Notes: generated by a model not told the origin, from the letters alone. Positions 52,869-64,000 are shown, counted from the first letter of the stretch. The stretch is 64,000 bases of DNA from Deinandra increscens subsp. villosa (GCA_039602395.1 JBCNJP010000018.1:806001-870000); one strand, 5' to 3'. Translations and numbers: made by a program.

Positions 52869-53755
52869 AGTTATGTAATATAACAATATACTAGGTCTCT
52901 TATATAATTATGTATATATATATAGATACACACGTGTGTATCTGTTGCGTATTTATTTCATAGAGCTATACAGCACATGACACATAGCCTAAAATACATA
53001 TTTTGTCTCGTGACTTAGTATATTATATATGGGCCTAATTCATGTATATTATTATCTAGTTTTAAAAAACCCGAGTGTTATATGGGAATGAAAAAAAAAG
53101 ATATAACTAATAGCTATATATATATATAATTATTATATTTTTTAAACATACATACGTAACGTAAATACATAAACAGAAAAACTTTTAAATGGGTACAAGA
53201 AATTTAGCTCACAGAATTGTGTCATGTTATACGAATATTAGATATTTGAAAATATAAATATATAATTAAATGTTTTTTATTGCACTCTATGGCTACAAAA
53301 TTATTTTTATTTTAACTTTTTTTGATAAACAGGATGATTATATTTAGTAAGTATTTAATTAAAAAGCTTGATGGTATCATTTTGAGAATCTATAAGGTTG
53401 TGCTAAAGCTATTATTTATTCCTTCATTCGATCATTCTATTAAGATAAAAGGATTGTATAGTGAAAACGATATAAGAATCAAATAATATATGGGAGATTA
53501 ATCGTAGACACTTTAAATATTATATAACCATATAATCTTTATTTAGCATGCGAAATTATTTATTTTACATGTGTTGCATCCGAAATTTGATTGAAGAGAA
53601 AAAAGAAAATTAATTAAAGTCATCAGATGTACAAATTCAAATACCTAGAAAGTTGTCTACAGTTTTAAACTTTATAGAGAGTCTATTATAAACCTCCAAC
53701 GATATAGGCTTTGATTAAAAAGGAAGAAACACTAGATTCTAGCAACCGCCCCCAT
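52869..53755. other. AT-rich spacer with a diverged family A-like element
   Basis: Between about 53490 and 53700 the order GTAGACACTTT, CATGCGAAATTATT, ACATGTG and GTTGTCTAC recalls the TA-flanked family A element but is strongly diverged. The rest holds nothing recognisable. Confidence 0.4.
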
Positions 53756-54185
53756 CCTTTTATTAATCATAAAGGACAATAAAGATATTTCACACCCTCA
53801 CAAAAAACACCCCTCCATTTTAAAACGTATGTAACTTTTTTTTATCCCTTGTAGTTTTTTTATTATAAAAGTTATACTATTAGACTCGTCGTATATTTAT
53901 TTTTAACTCCGGTATAGTCTCGATTTTATTTAAATTATAGTCTCGATGTTACAAACACTAGCATTAATGATAGCAGTTGTAACATTGACGTTAGCTCGGG
54001 CGTATGAAAAAAAGTTAAAAAAACGTCGAGACTATAATGAAATTATAGATAAAAATGGGACAAGTCTAATGGTGTAATTTTTATAAAAATAGGACATAAA
54101 ATAAAAGATTATAGACGTTTTAAAATAAAGTTGTGTTTTTTATGGGGGTGTGAAATGTCTACTTTGCCATTTCTATTAAATAAGG
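53756..54185. mobile_element. Diverged foldback MITE
   Basis: The ends read TAAAGATATTTCACACCCTCACAAAAAACACC on the left and its diverged complement GTGTTTTTTATGGGGGTGTGAAATGTCTA on the right. Inner ATTTTAAAACGT and ACGTTTTAAAAT also pair. About 430 bp, non-coding. Confidence 0.55.
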
Positions 54186-54308
54186 AGGGGAACATGTGGC
54201 ATAAACTAGTGCTTCTTCGTTTTTAATTAACCACACAACCACTAGATGATGATTATTAGGTTATTGGAGAGATATAGAATTATAGGTTACGGATTGTTTC
54301 ATACCTAT

Positions 54309-54458
54309 ATAGGCGGAGGTTCACCGTAAACTCCGTAAAAAGTGTAGACCCGTAGACCCGCTATTTCGCATGTAAAATTACTTTATTTTGCATGTGAAGT
54401 TCGCTGAAGAGAGAAAAAGAAGGAAAAAATGAATAAAAGTTTTTTCTCCAGCGATTTC
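54309..54458. mobile_element. Diverged family A-like element remnant
   Basis: GGAGGTTCACCGTAAAC, GTGTAGACCC, GCATGTGAAGTTCGCTGAAG and AAAAAGAAGGAAAAAATGAA follow the order of family A (718-904). The right end is cut by the LTR of gag-only element 2. Confidence 0.5.
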
Positions 54459-54829
54459 TGAAAAGCCGTGAGCGTCGGACCGTCTACTCGATCTAGCTAT
54501 TTCGGATACGAAACAAGTAATTAAAGATTTTTATATTGTTCAAGATAGAACAAATACAATCTGGAACTCACTCAGAGAAATACCTTACAGAACACACACT
54601 TAACACTCAGAGATTCGCTCAACTGTTTTTTTATTTTACAATGCAAACTGAGAATTTATACCCCTGTACACGAACCTACCCGAACTGTGAGTTCGTGTGG
54701 TTCCGAACTCATCTGAAGTGTGACTTCGGATGACACTTCGTCTTAGTTCGGACCCACTTCGTGTAACAACCATTTCACACCATCATCTTGTTTAGATACT
54801 TCACAAGACGAACCGATAATGCTGTAACA
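54459..54829 (-). repeat. 3' LTR of gag-only element 2
   Basis: 371 bp; starts (plus strand) TGAAAAGCCGTGAGCG, ends ATGCTGTAACA. Has an extra segment relative to the 5' LTR after CACTTCGTGTAACAACC. Confidence 0.85.
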
Positions 54830-55572
54830 AACTCCCCCTCGACGTGTGCAGTATCTGTTTATCCATTTAAAATGTATCTTTAATCAAACTCTCCCTCAAC
54901 TTGATGGTTCCGATCTTGAATACTTGACGATACACAATGTGTTTTTCCTTGATCAACAGCTTCAGAAGACTTGAAGTTGTGACATTCTCTTTTCACTTAG
55001 TACATGTTCAATCATAAATAATCTTGTAAAATGTCTCTTTGACACTCCAAGATATTGATTTTGAAAACTTGATTTTATCTCGTGTCAATCAGATAGAAAA
55101 TAAAACAGAAACAAAACATTTTTGGCTTTTAGAAAGTTTATATCAAAACAAACCTAAAATCTTTTGGATTTTTCAAACTTATGCTAAAACACACTGAAAT
55201 TCTTTTTGTATTTTCTGAAATGAAATTAAATTGCAATACAAAATCAAACTCTATTTTTGGTTTAATAAAGATCACTATCTGGATCATATTGGTCATGACG
55301 CACTGAACAACACTTCAATTTCAACTAATTGAAGCTCACAAGCCATGTTGATTGCTAGTATAATTTGTAAATCTTAAACTCAGGTAGAATCATACTCATA
55401 ACATCTGGATATGTTAAGGTATATTATTTAATTGCTTTGACCAGTATAACCCATACTATCAGACATATTCGGACATTTTTCTTTTTCCCGTGTGACTACA
55501 TTTGTGATTATCACATAGTGTATTGTATTCATGATATCGTCAACTGTGTTCCATGCAAAAAGAAATAAAAAT

Positions 55573-55809
55573 GTTAAATTGTCTACCTTAAGGTCGATCT
55601 TTCGATACGCAGATAAGGCTTCAGATTTAACCAAATAAGAAAATAAAACAAATTGAAATTGTATAATTTAACAACAATCAGGTCGATTTTGTGGACACAC
55701 AAAGAAAGACCGACGAATTATACGAAACACCAAAAAAATAAAGCACAACCTCAAACGAACAACAATCAGGTCAATCTTTCGATACACAGAGAAAGTCCAA
55801 TCGTTTGAG
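55573..55809 (-). ncRNA. Three tandem stem-loops with covarying arms (element 2)
   Basis: Units A, B and C match those of element 1 in the interior (AACAATCAGGTC, CTTTCGATAC, AGAGAAAG) but are closed by different perfect arms. A: GTTAAAT (55573-55579) with ATTTAAC (55625-55631). B: GTATAATT (55661-55668) with AATTATAC (55716-55723). C: CTCAAACGA (55750-55758) with TCGTTTGAG (55801-55809). Unit C differs from unit 3 of element 1 by AC for GT in one arm and GT for AC in the other, a double compensatory change. Function unknown. Confidence 0.65.
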
Positions 55810-56732
55810 AAAATAAAGAAATCAAACAAGTTTAAATCTTTGCAAAATGAACACATGTATACACAGTGACTTCTCATTATTCTTTTTCACACATTTTTCT
55901 CTTTTTGTCATGAAATATACTTCAAGATGCTATCCACATGGTCAAGCATAGTATTTAGTGTATATCACATCTGAATATTTTCTGATTTGCTGAGCCTACC
56001 AATCATATCAAACAATAATCTTATGAGTTTTTCATCTAATATATCCATGAGTCAGATACGTAAGCCAATGTACCATCATTTCCCAATGATCAATTTCTCA
56101 AAATTTTATATATTTTGTATGTATTCACCTTCATCATATATGTATTTTTCACCATAACATGCAATTTTACCCCTTAAAATATAAAACTCTATTTTTGGAT
56201 TTTTCATTTTATAAAAACGAGACACTATTTTTGACTTTTTCAATTTTCTTCCCCTAAACGCTGAACAAAATGTAAAGAAATAAAATTGATCAACCGACAC
56301 GGATACCTGTCAAATTTTAGTCTTTAGAAAAATTTCAGATAAAAAGATGATATCACTTGAATTTAACTTAAAATAAGTAGAATACTCCTCCATCAGTAAC
56401 TTTTCAATCACCGATAGGTCTTCTAGAAGTAACTGCACACTCGTCAAACATATTAGTTTTTTAATGACCCGAAGTGGATCGCTTCTGGTCGACCAGTGTC
56501 CTGGTTTTGTTTCGAAACCACCTTAGGTTTCAATTGTTGTTGTTTTTAGGTAATCCAGTCTTTGATGAATTAATCACAGTTGGCTATGACGAACAACCTA
56601 CAATTGGAATCTTTAAAATTTTGGAATAAATCTTTCCTGTTTTTTAAAGAATGTAGGTTGAAATTCATCAAACATTCTGTCATGTTCATTAATGAACTTT
56701 GGTTTGGCAGAGTTACAAAAAACTGGAACATT

Positions 56733-59674
56733 TCATCTTGTTTGAGTAGAAGCACCAGGAACCGGACAATCTTGTGCCATATGCCCTTTTTGTCGGCAAA
56801 TATAACACAAAGGATTGTTTATGTTCTTCCGTTTGGGAACCTGCATAGCTTCACAAAAATCATTAGCTCCAAAACGATCATAAAAAGTATCATATACCTG
56901 ATGTCGATAAGCATGAACCCATTTTGAAGTCGGGCTCTTGGGAGTAGAACTAGAACCTCCAGAAGAAAATCTTGCATTTTGCAACTTCTTGTTCTTTTAA
57001 ACTCCATCAGACTTGACAAATACTTCAGATATTTTCTAAGCATCCATGCAGTGAAGTGGAAAGTCTTTGTCAGAAAATATTTATTCCGAACCCTTGAGCT
57101 TGTAAAATATCTCAGGTTGAACTTTTTCATCCTTGAAAACATCCTTCTTAACTTGCTTCAACTTAATTTTCTTCAAATTTTGTTGTTTTGAAGCTTGAAC
57201 ACCACCATCTGCAACAAGTCTTGTCTTAAAACCCAAACCAGCCTATTTTCCAGAAATTTTTTCTGTAGAACCTGATGAATTATGCCTGTTCTTCGCTAAC
57301 CTTGAAAACTCAACTTTAACTTCATTGACATTCTTCTTGCATAGAAAATCGTCTCATAAATATCAGTATGAGTACGAATCTTCTCGATAGAAGTAGCTCA
57401 CTGTTCATTCTCAGGTTATGACGTACTAGACACAAAGTGAGAAAATTTAGGAACTTCAGATTTCTTTTCATTCTTCTTATCCTTCTTATTGTTCTTTGTT
57501 TTCTTCACAACCTTTTCTTATTCCGAATTTGATGATGAAAACTCTGAGTAATCACACTCCTCAACCTTTACTTTGACAACATTAACAACCTCTTTGATAA
57601 TAGTTTGGGGTGTAACTGTTCTATCAAATACTCTTTCAAAATTCTCATCTTTAGTCAAGAAACTTGTGAATGATTGTGAATTGTTGACATTGTTCAGAAG
57701 ACAATTTGTATCAATTACTTGAATATTCAAATCAGAGATCTTTTGTTGTGCTTCGGCTAATTCCTTTCCTGTTGCAATTAACCTCTTAGCAACCATGTTT
57801 GTTTTCAGATTTTTGAAGCCTCAAATTACCTAACTCACCAAACAACTCCTTCAATTTATCTTCATTTCTTTTTCTGGATATCAAGATTTGTATTCAACAA
57901 CTTGTTTACCCTTGTTAATTCCTTTTTCTCCTCCAACAAAGCTTCATTCTCAATAGAATAACTTTTTGCTTTAGCTGCAAGTTCATCAAAAGTCTTGTTA
58001 AGCACATCAAGCTTAATCTTGGATTTTTCAAATAGATCACTGAAATCATTTTCAACATCTTTTTCTTCAAACTTCCATTTCTCAACTTCTTGAACTAACA
58101 CATCATTTTCTTCAACTAACTTTGCATTCTTTAACTCAAGATCATTTCCATTTTTCTTAGAAATCTTCAACTCTTCCTTTACCAATTGAAATTCAATAGT
58201 AAGAATTCTGACTTTGTTCAACAAAGACTCATTTTCCTTTCCTAAATTATCAATTTTAACTTCATAATTTTCATTCTTAGTTGATTCATAAGAACTTGAG
58301 TCTGAATAGTAATCTTCTTGAACAGATGTGACAATCAATGCGGATTCATCAAAACATTTACCCTAGTTATAACCACCACCAGCTTGAACAGTAAAGACTT
58401 CCCTATTTGAATTACTTGATGAAGGTTGGGTACCATTGATAGTAGCGAATCAGATGGGTTGGCATGAGATTGCTGACATTCTCTTGCAAAATGACCAAGG
58501 TTTGAACATTTGTAACATTTGACTTTTAATTTGTCTAAACCAGCTTTCCATTTGCATCAACAGCATGTCTTCCAGTTTTCTTATAAAACCTTTGTGCTTT
58601 CTGAGTCAACATAGCCAATAGCGAGGCCATATCCACTTTATCGAAATGATGATCATCAATTTCATTAATATCTTCTTTAGTCAACTGAGCATCACTAATA
58701 TTTTTGATAATCATTCCAAAAGAGGATGAAATTAAAGCAGAGATCAAAGCAGCACAATCATCAGTTGTCTGGACAGAAAATGCATTCTGATTGATTAAAC
58801 CTGGAATTGTAAAACTACAGCCCCTTGAAGAATCAAAATTTTTAGAAATTCCCGAAACATTCCCAATGAAAGTTGTACTTGGTGCAGAACTAACACCGAT
58901 TGGTTTAGCTTTAGCATTTATGCTTGTGGCATTTTGACCATGATACAATTCTGGGTTTTGCAATTGAGCAGTTGATTTGTTAGAATTCATAATTTCTATT
59001 TCCCGTGCATGGAGTTTACCAGTCAGTTCATGAAATGATAATGTTGTGAATTCTTTGTCATGTGTAATAAACAAAACATAATTTTCCTTTTTCTCTGGCA
59101 ATGCTTCTTGTATCTTTTCTTTCAATTCTTCATCAGTTTTTTCTATTCCCACAACTTTCAGTTCACTTATCAGATGTGAAAACCTTGATACAAGAGCCGT
59201 GATGTTTTCTTTATCATAATGTTGAAAGTTATCAAATTCTTTGTTCAACACCTTTCTTCGACTCTTTTTTATTGATCATGTCCTTCACATCGTGCTGATA
59301 AAGCATATATCCCACAATTGTTTAGTCTTCTTGCAAGTGCTAAATTGATGTGGCAATTCGGTAGGTAAAGCCATGGTAAGAGAACCAAAAGCTTTTTGTT
59401 TGAGTTCATAGCTTTTCCTTTCTTCCGATGTAAAATCTTTGATTTCTTTATATTCACCACCATCAGTTGGACGTGTGTAAAGCGTTTGAAATGGAATCCA
59501 TAAATCGATAACATTCGTGCTGATATAAGTAGAAAACCGTTGCTTCCAATTGTGATAATCTTCCAACTTTAATAACTTGGGAACTTTCTGACTTGTTCCG
59601 ATTTCGTTATCAAAATTGATCAGGGTTTGCAGCGCGTTTTGTAAAACGGCAAAAGCTTGGAAATCAGACACCAT
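56733..59674 (-). pseudogene. Long Gag of gag-only element 2 with two zinc knuckles
   Basis: Start MVSDFQAFAVLQNALQTL (59674), chosen by alignment with element 1. The N-terminal domain (KLLKLEDYHNWKQRFSTYI) is followed after frameshifts near 59290 by LNKEFDNFQHYDKENITALV and the UBN2-like helical part (59251-58535). Zinc knuckle 1 is CYKCSNLGHFAREC (58476-58517). A 158-codon coiled-coil-type segment (58338-57862; many Glu/Lys heptads such as VKEELKISKK and EALLEEKKELTRVNK) and another at 57796-57518 follow. Zinc knuckle 2 is CYICRQKGHMAQDC (56766-56807). Several stops and shifts separate the parts, so it is probably non-functional now. Confidence 0.8.
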
Positions 59675-59699
59675 AAAAAATTTCAAATTCTGTTTATCC

Positions 59700-60000
59700 A
59701 AATTGAACCAAAGTGAAGACGATTGACCCAAACTTAACCAAACTGAGTTCTGTCTGAACTAAAATAGTTGACCCGAACTGGAAATGAGACGAATTGAACC
59801 TAACCAAAGTGATCCGAACAGGAAAATGTATCCGAACTGAGCCGAACCAGAAGTAAACCGAACTGAAGCGAACCAAAATTGTCCGAACTCAGACTTCGGT
59901 TATCCGAACTGACTCAAAGTAAACCGAACTAAAGCGAACTGTCACTTCGGGTGACGGTTTTTTTTGAAGTGAAGATCTTCACCCGAACTGAAACGAACTG
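59700..60000 (-). repeat. Leader repeat array: CCGAACTGA (element 2)
   Basis: About twenty imperfect (C)CGAACTGA / GAACTGAAGCGAAC words between primer-binding site and gag, parallel to the array at 51890-52160. Confidence 0.75.
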
Positions 60001-60236
60001 GACATTTTTCAATCAAATTACGATTTTAGACAGATTTAAATGAGATTTGCAGCAGTAGATCAGAAAAAGTGACAAGGAATGTTTTACGAGTGAAATTTTC
60101 ACAAGAAACACGACTGAAATGGTTAAAATATCGCAAAAACACTTCAAAATTTTCAAAAACGACACTTTTTGTTTCAAAAAATCCAAAAATAGCAACCACA
60201 GATCAGTAGAGAGAACCAGAAAGCTCTGATACCACT

Positions 60237-60584
60237 TGAAAAGTTGTGAGCGTCGGATCGTCTACTCGACGCTATTTCGAATACGAAACAAGTAATTAAA
60301 GATTGTTTTATTGATCACGATAGAACAAATACAATCTAAAACTCACTGAAAGAAACACCTTACAGAACACACACTTAAGACTAAGAGATTCGCTCAACTG
60401 CTGTTTTTGAATTACAATGCAAACTGAGTATTTATACCCATGTACACGAACCTACCCGAACTGTGAGTTCGTGTGGTTCCGAACTCATCCGAAGTGTGAC
60501 TTCGGATGACACTTCGTCTCATTCGGACCTACTTCGTCTCATTCGGACCTACTTCGTCTCATTCGGACCGATAATGCTCTAACA
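60237..60584 (-). repeat. 5' LTR of gag-only element 2
   Basis: 348 bp. Includes three tandem 20-bp copies of ACTTCGTCTCATTCGGACC (about 60513-60570), where the other LTR has a single related copy. Confidence 0.88.
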
Positions 60585-60629
60585 AATTGGAATCACTTTT
60601 AATCGAGGCCAAATTAGGGTCAAAAATCC

Positions 60630-60975
60630 ATTTTTTTTTCAATTTTTTCTGGTGTTTTCCTAGGTTATAGGTTACCCTTAGGTGGAAAAAAAAACAAAAA
60701 AACACCGAGTAGTTTTTTTTTTAAATAAAAAAATGTCTTGTAATGTATGTAACATATCGCTATTTATAAATACAGTAAATGTTACATATGTAACATTTAC
60801 TTTTTTGATATTTAAAAAAAAAATCTATTAGGCGTTTTTTTATTTTTATTTTTTTCATTTAAGAATAGTCTATAACCTAAAGAACCAACATAAAAAATTG
60901 AGGAAAAAAAAACGATATTTTAGCCCGTTTTTAAAGAGGTTTTATGGTTTTCTTCACTCAAGAGGGGTTTTATTT
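60630..60975. mobile_element. Foldback element with central palindrome
   Basis: Left arm CTAGGTTATAGGTTACCC pairs, with mismatches, with the right arm AGTCTATAACCTAAAGAACC. The outer poly-T and poly-A tracts (TTTTTTTTTCAATTTTTT against AAAAAATTGAGGAAAAAAAA) also pair. The centre is the perfect palindrome TGTTACATATGTAACA (60780-60795). Non-coding. Confidence 0.6.
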
Positions 60976-61283
60976 TAAGCTTCCCCTATATATATACACA
61001 CACACACACTATATTATAATACATTTTGAGGAGAACAAATTTGTCATTTACTTAAAAAATTAAGAGTTTAAATAACAAAATCGTCTTTGTTCATTACGTC
61101 AGTAAATACAAAAAAAAATAACTGAATAAACAATTAATAGCTAAATAAATTAGAGATATAATAATGTAACATTATTTAGCTAAATTTTAAAAATTATTTT
61201 TATTTTGTATAACTAAAAACTTTCATAAAAACATTTACATTTATATAATATTTAATCAATTAATTGTTGAAACCTTTACCAGT

Positions 61284-61297
61284 GTGTGCGTGTGTAT

Positions 61298-61336
<39 letters not shown>
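61284..61336. repeat. (TG/CA)n-(TA)n microsatellite
   Basis: GTGTGTGCGTGTGTATACACACAC and so on, then (TA)n; its right end hosts a family C element. Confidence 0.95.
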
Positions 61337-61513
61337 GTTAAGTTCAAGTGAGAAATTTTTGTTTTGAGAACTTTTGATAACCAAATCTCAGCCACTAAAT
61401 TCAAGTGGGGACCACTATAATTCATTGGGGGGTTTTTTCCATATATATAAACTAGTGACTTAGAATGGTTCTTAAAAGTTCTCAAAACCAATTGGTTCTC
61501 AAATGATCATCAT
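61337..61513. mobile_element. TA-flanked MITE, family C copy 3
   Basis: 177 bp, in the orientation of 42888-43073: GTTAAGTTCAAGTGAGAAATT at the left, AACCAATTGGTTCTCAAATGATC at the right. More diverged than the other copies. Confidence 0.75.
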
Positions 61514-61517
61514 ATAA

Positions 61518-62648
61518 GGGGCGCTCCTCTGCGGACCAATGTTTTGCCTAAGTTCCCTGCGAACCAATGTATTTTAGTAATTGTTCATATCCATTCCACC
61601 ATTGCATTTTCAGTAGTTGTTCATTTTCCTCCATATTTTTCAAACGGTTATATCTTTTTCATCTGACATTATTTCTCAAAAAAAAAATCACCATAATTCT
61701 AGTTCCATTTTTATATTTAATCCGAGTATAAGTTTACTAGATTTAGAGAAAACAAATTTGATGTTTTTTCAGCGTTTTTCAGATATGTTTTTTTTATTTT
61801 AGCTTGTGCTGGTAGCGATTTAGGGTTATGCTGAATTTATGATTTTAATTCGAAGCCTAGACTATTTTTTGAAGTTATGCTTGTATAAATCTGAGATTAT
61901 TCTGTGCTCTTGTAAATATCAAACAGTGTCATCACTAAAAATGCCAACACAAAGTGAACCATCACTAGAAAACGATGTCTAACAACCTGAAAAACCAAAC
62001 ATAAGTATAAACCAGCATAAAATACAACACCAGCACACCACAAAAATATGTGCTGGTTTTATTTTTTTATAAGTTTTTAAAGTTGTGCTTCTATAGATCT
62101 GTGCTGGTTCTATGCTCCCATAAATATCAAAACTGTACCAGCACTAAAGCGCCAACACAAAGCAAACCGGCACAAAAAAAAATGTCTAACAACATGGAAA
62201 TCTAAACACAAGCACAACTGGCACAAAAATACATCACCGGCAGTGAACACAAAAATAATTTAATATATATATATATATATATATTATATATAAATAGTCT
62301 ATGCTTCGAATTAAAGTATGAAATTCGGCAGAATCCTAAATCGCTACCAGCACATTCTAAAAAAACCTAAATCTGAAAACGCCAAAAAAACATAAAAAAG
62401 TTTGTCAAATGCGACTAAAATTATGGTTATTTTTTTTTAAAATAACGTCGTATAAAAAGGTTATGACGATTTTAAAAATGAGGGGGGGGGGGGGTTTAAA
62501 AAAGTCAACAAGAATTCTCTCCCTATTTTGTCCTTCCGGCTTATATTTTTCACTTTACCACATTCCTCAAATCTCATTCATCAAAGTAAATCATCTAATG
62601 GTCCTAGATGGTCCTCACAGAACTTAGGTAAAATGGGGGTCCTCATTC
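61518..62648. mobile_element. TA-flanked foldback element, family D
   Basis: 1.13 kb. TIR GGACCAATGTTTTGCCTAAGTTC on the left matches the complement of GAACTTAGGTAAAATGGGGGTCC on the right. Inner arms GCTGGTAGCGATTTAGG (about 61808) and CCTAAATCGCTACCAGC (about 62335) also pair, together with TTCGAAGC...AGACTATTT neighbours. The middle repeats GTGCTGGT and CCAGCACA. No transposase. A G13 run lies at 62482-62494. Confidence 0.72.
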
Positions 62649-62660
62649 ATATATATATAT

Positions 62661-63727
62661 GGAGAGGATACAACACATATGAGATGGTTCTAGTACAAAC
62701 TCATTTAATTCTGCAAACTGTAAGAAACAATATGTAGATTATTTTGATGATTAGACATAAGGACAACTTAGTAAAATATTGATTTCTCAACATAAATTCT
62801 AAAAACTTAAACCTAAAATTACTTTTATATACGTTATAAATTTTTTTTATAAAGAATTATACCATAAAATAAATTTATTTTATCATTAATATGTGTATAA
62901 TATTAATATATTTTTTCTTGAATAAATAATAATTTTTGCAAAAGTTTATAAAACCATGTTATATAATTGTACTATTATAAAAATAACACATTGTTATTAT
63001 CATGTTGCTATAAGTATACAAATTACACATGTTTTTGCTATAAGTATACAAATTACACAGTGTCATTATAAAGTTTATAGAGCTATTATAAAATACACAT
63101 GTTTTTGCGGTACATAAAGTAACATGATAATAGCATTGTATTATTTTTATAAAATAGCACCATGCATTTGTGATATTTTCAGCTACACGATAATGGCACT
63201 TTGTTTTTTTTATTTTTTATAACAGCATTGTTATATACCATATTTTTATAAAAATAATGTCTTCTAAAAATGTATTTTTTTTAAATACAGTAATATTATA
63301 CACATATGAACAACAAAAAAGTGCTTAATTTTATTGTGTAAATTTTAAATACAGTAATATTAAAATCCAACCTGGTTAAAATAAACCCCACACCCAACTT
63401 GGTTAATAAAAGGGAAAATCACCAAAATGACCCACTTTGACCAAGAATAATCAGGAATGACCACCCAAAATTATCCTAACTCAAATGACCCACCCAATAA
63501 AAACCATCCATTTGTCATCTTTCAACCAATCACAATCTGAAATGTGTCATCCATCTTACAAGAGTGATAAGTGTGGAGCCCACCTCTAACCAATAATAGT
63601 TCGACACATGGACAAAAAGTCAGAAATCTAGGCTTGTTACCCGAACCACTGCGAGCCTGCCACGTGTCCAGAGTAAGCCGACGGCTTGGCTTGTATTCAA
63701 GGGCTTGGCTTGAATTGGTGGCTTGAG
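62661..63727. other. Start of another TA-flanked element, then AT-rich spacer
   Basis: GGAGAGGATACAACACATATGAG directly follows a (TA)n tract (62650-62660) and resembles the start of the other TA-flanked families, but I could not find its right end. A direct duplication of about 36 bp with TGCTATAAGTATACAAATTA lies at 63004-63060. No gene seen. Confidence 0.4.
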
Positions 63728-64000
63728 GATTACTTTACCACACCTCCACCCTTACCTCTCCCCCTACTTTATCTCTTAGAGTTACTTTACTCCCTGTCAC
63801 ACTCAACCACCCTACTCCCCCATTACCTCACCCCCCCCCCCCTCTTTGTATTAACTCTAGGATTCTCATTTGTAATGTGCCCACATTCGTCACTATTTTT
63901 TTGAAGACTAACGAAAATGGTGGTTTGTAAAAATTGCGGGTTGAGTGTAATGGGGGAGTAGGGGGAGAGGTAAGGGTGGAGGTGTGGTAAAGTAACTCTA
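63728..64000. mobile_element. Foldback MITE cut by the window end
   Basis: TTACTTTACCACACCTCCAC and CCTTACCTCTCCCCCTACT at 63731-63770 are matched in inverted orientation at 63956-63997 (AGTAGGGGGAGAGGTAAGGG, GGAGGTGTGGTAAAGTAA). The loop holds a C12 run. The right flank lies outside the window. Confidence 0.8.

Larger units (their letters stand above)
54459..60584 (-). mobile_element. Gag-only LTR retrotransposon 2 (TR-GAG-like)
   Basis: 6.1 kb with LTRs 54459-54829 and 60237-60584. On the minus strand the primer-binding site TGGTATCAGAGC (60223-60234) follows the 5' LTR and a purine tract GAGGGGGAGTT precedes the 3' LTR. The body encodes a long Gag-like protein with two zinc knuckles. No protease, integrase or RT motif occurs in the 1.9 kb between the last zinc knuckle and the purine tract. 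It is related in layout to element 1 but is a distinct family by LTR sequence. No clear target duplication was found. Confidence 0.85.

Overview
This is a repeat-dominated, AT-rich stretch of a seed-plant nuclear genome. The mix of Ty1/copia, Ty3/gypsy, TRIM, hAT, Mutator-like, PIF/Harbinger and CACTA relics, plant-type introns and a plant tRNA-Arg supports that. A eudicot, perhaps Asteraceae, is my guess from the repeat types and is not proven. I see no complete, clearly functional host protein gene. The only intact non-mobile gene is a tRNA-Arg(CCG) at 334-406. One 500-bp assembly gap lies at 1622-2121.

Layout. 1-3100: the tRNA gene, then three different inverted-repeat elements strung together by TA microsatellites (718-1621), the gap, and a CACTA end (2430-3031). 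3100-6170: nothing recognisable. 6170-7870: probable gypsy-type LTR. 7998-11183: minus-strand copia with gag, primer-binding site and 1.26-kb LTR. 11216-13600: plus-strand copia pol remnant with its 3' LTR. 13622-18875: a 5.2-kb element with inverted GC-rich ends that carries exons of a bHLH transcription factor and an HVA22-like protein. 19000-20007: promoter-like or 5'-exon sequence and a half MITE. 20913-25659: a young Ale/RE1-type copia element (LTRs differ at 4 of 214 sites) with only two visible frame lesions. 25969-27374: a Mutator-like MITE split by a hAT element, then a foldback element.

29710-43743: one old copia element blown apart by nested insertions: a 2.76-kb gypsy solo LTR in gag, a TRIM in protease, a gene-fragment-carrying TIR element, and a second copia (36246-43460). 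That second copia has a Tourist-like MITE in its 5' LTR and a TA-targeted MITE in its 3' LTR. 44231-46101: a PIF/Harbinger element with a broken transposase. 46651-52722 and 54459-60584: two related gag-only LTR retrotransposons (TR-GAG-like), both on the minus strand. 60630-64000: further foldback and TA-flanked elements.

The most unusual signal is in the non-coding 3' part of the two gag-only elements. Each carries three tandem stem-loops with a conserved interior, while the arms differ from unit to unit yet remain perfectly complementary, including a double compensatory change between the two elements. That pattern suggests selection for a nucleic-acid structure in this retrotransposon group. 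The two elements also share a large Gag with coiled-coil-forming sequence, one of them with two zinc knuckles about 1.7 kb apart, and leaders and LTRs packed with GAAGTG/GAACTG repeats.
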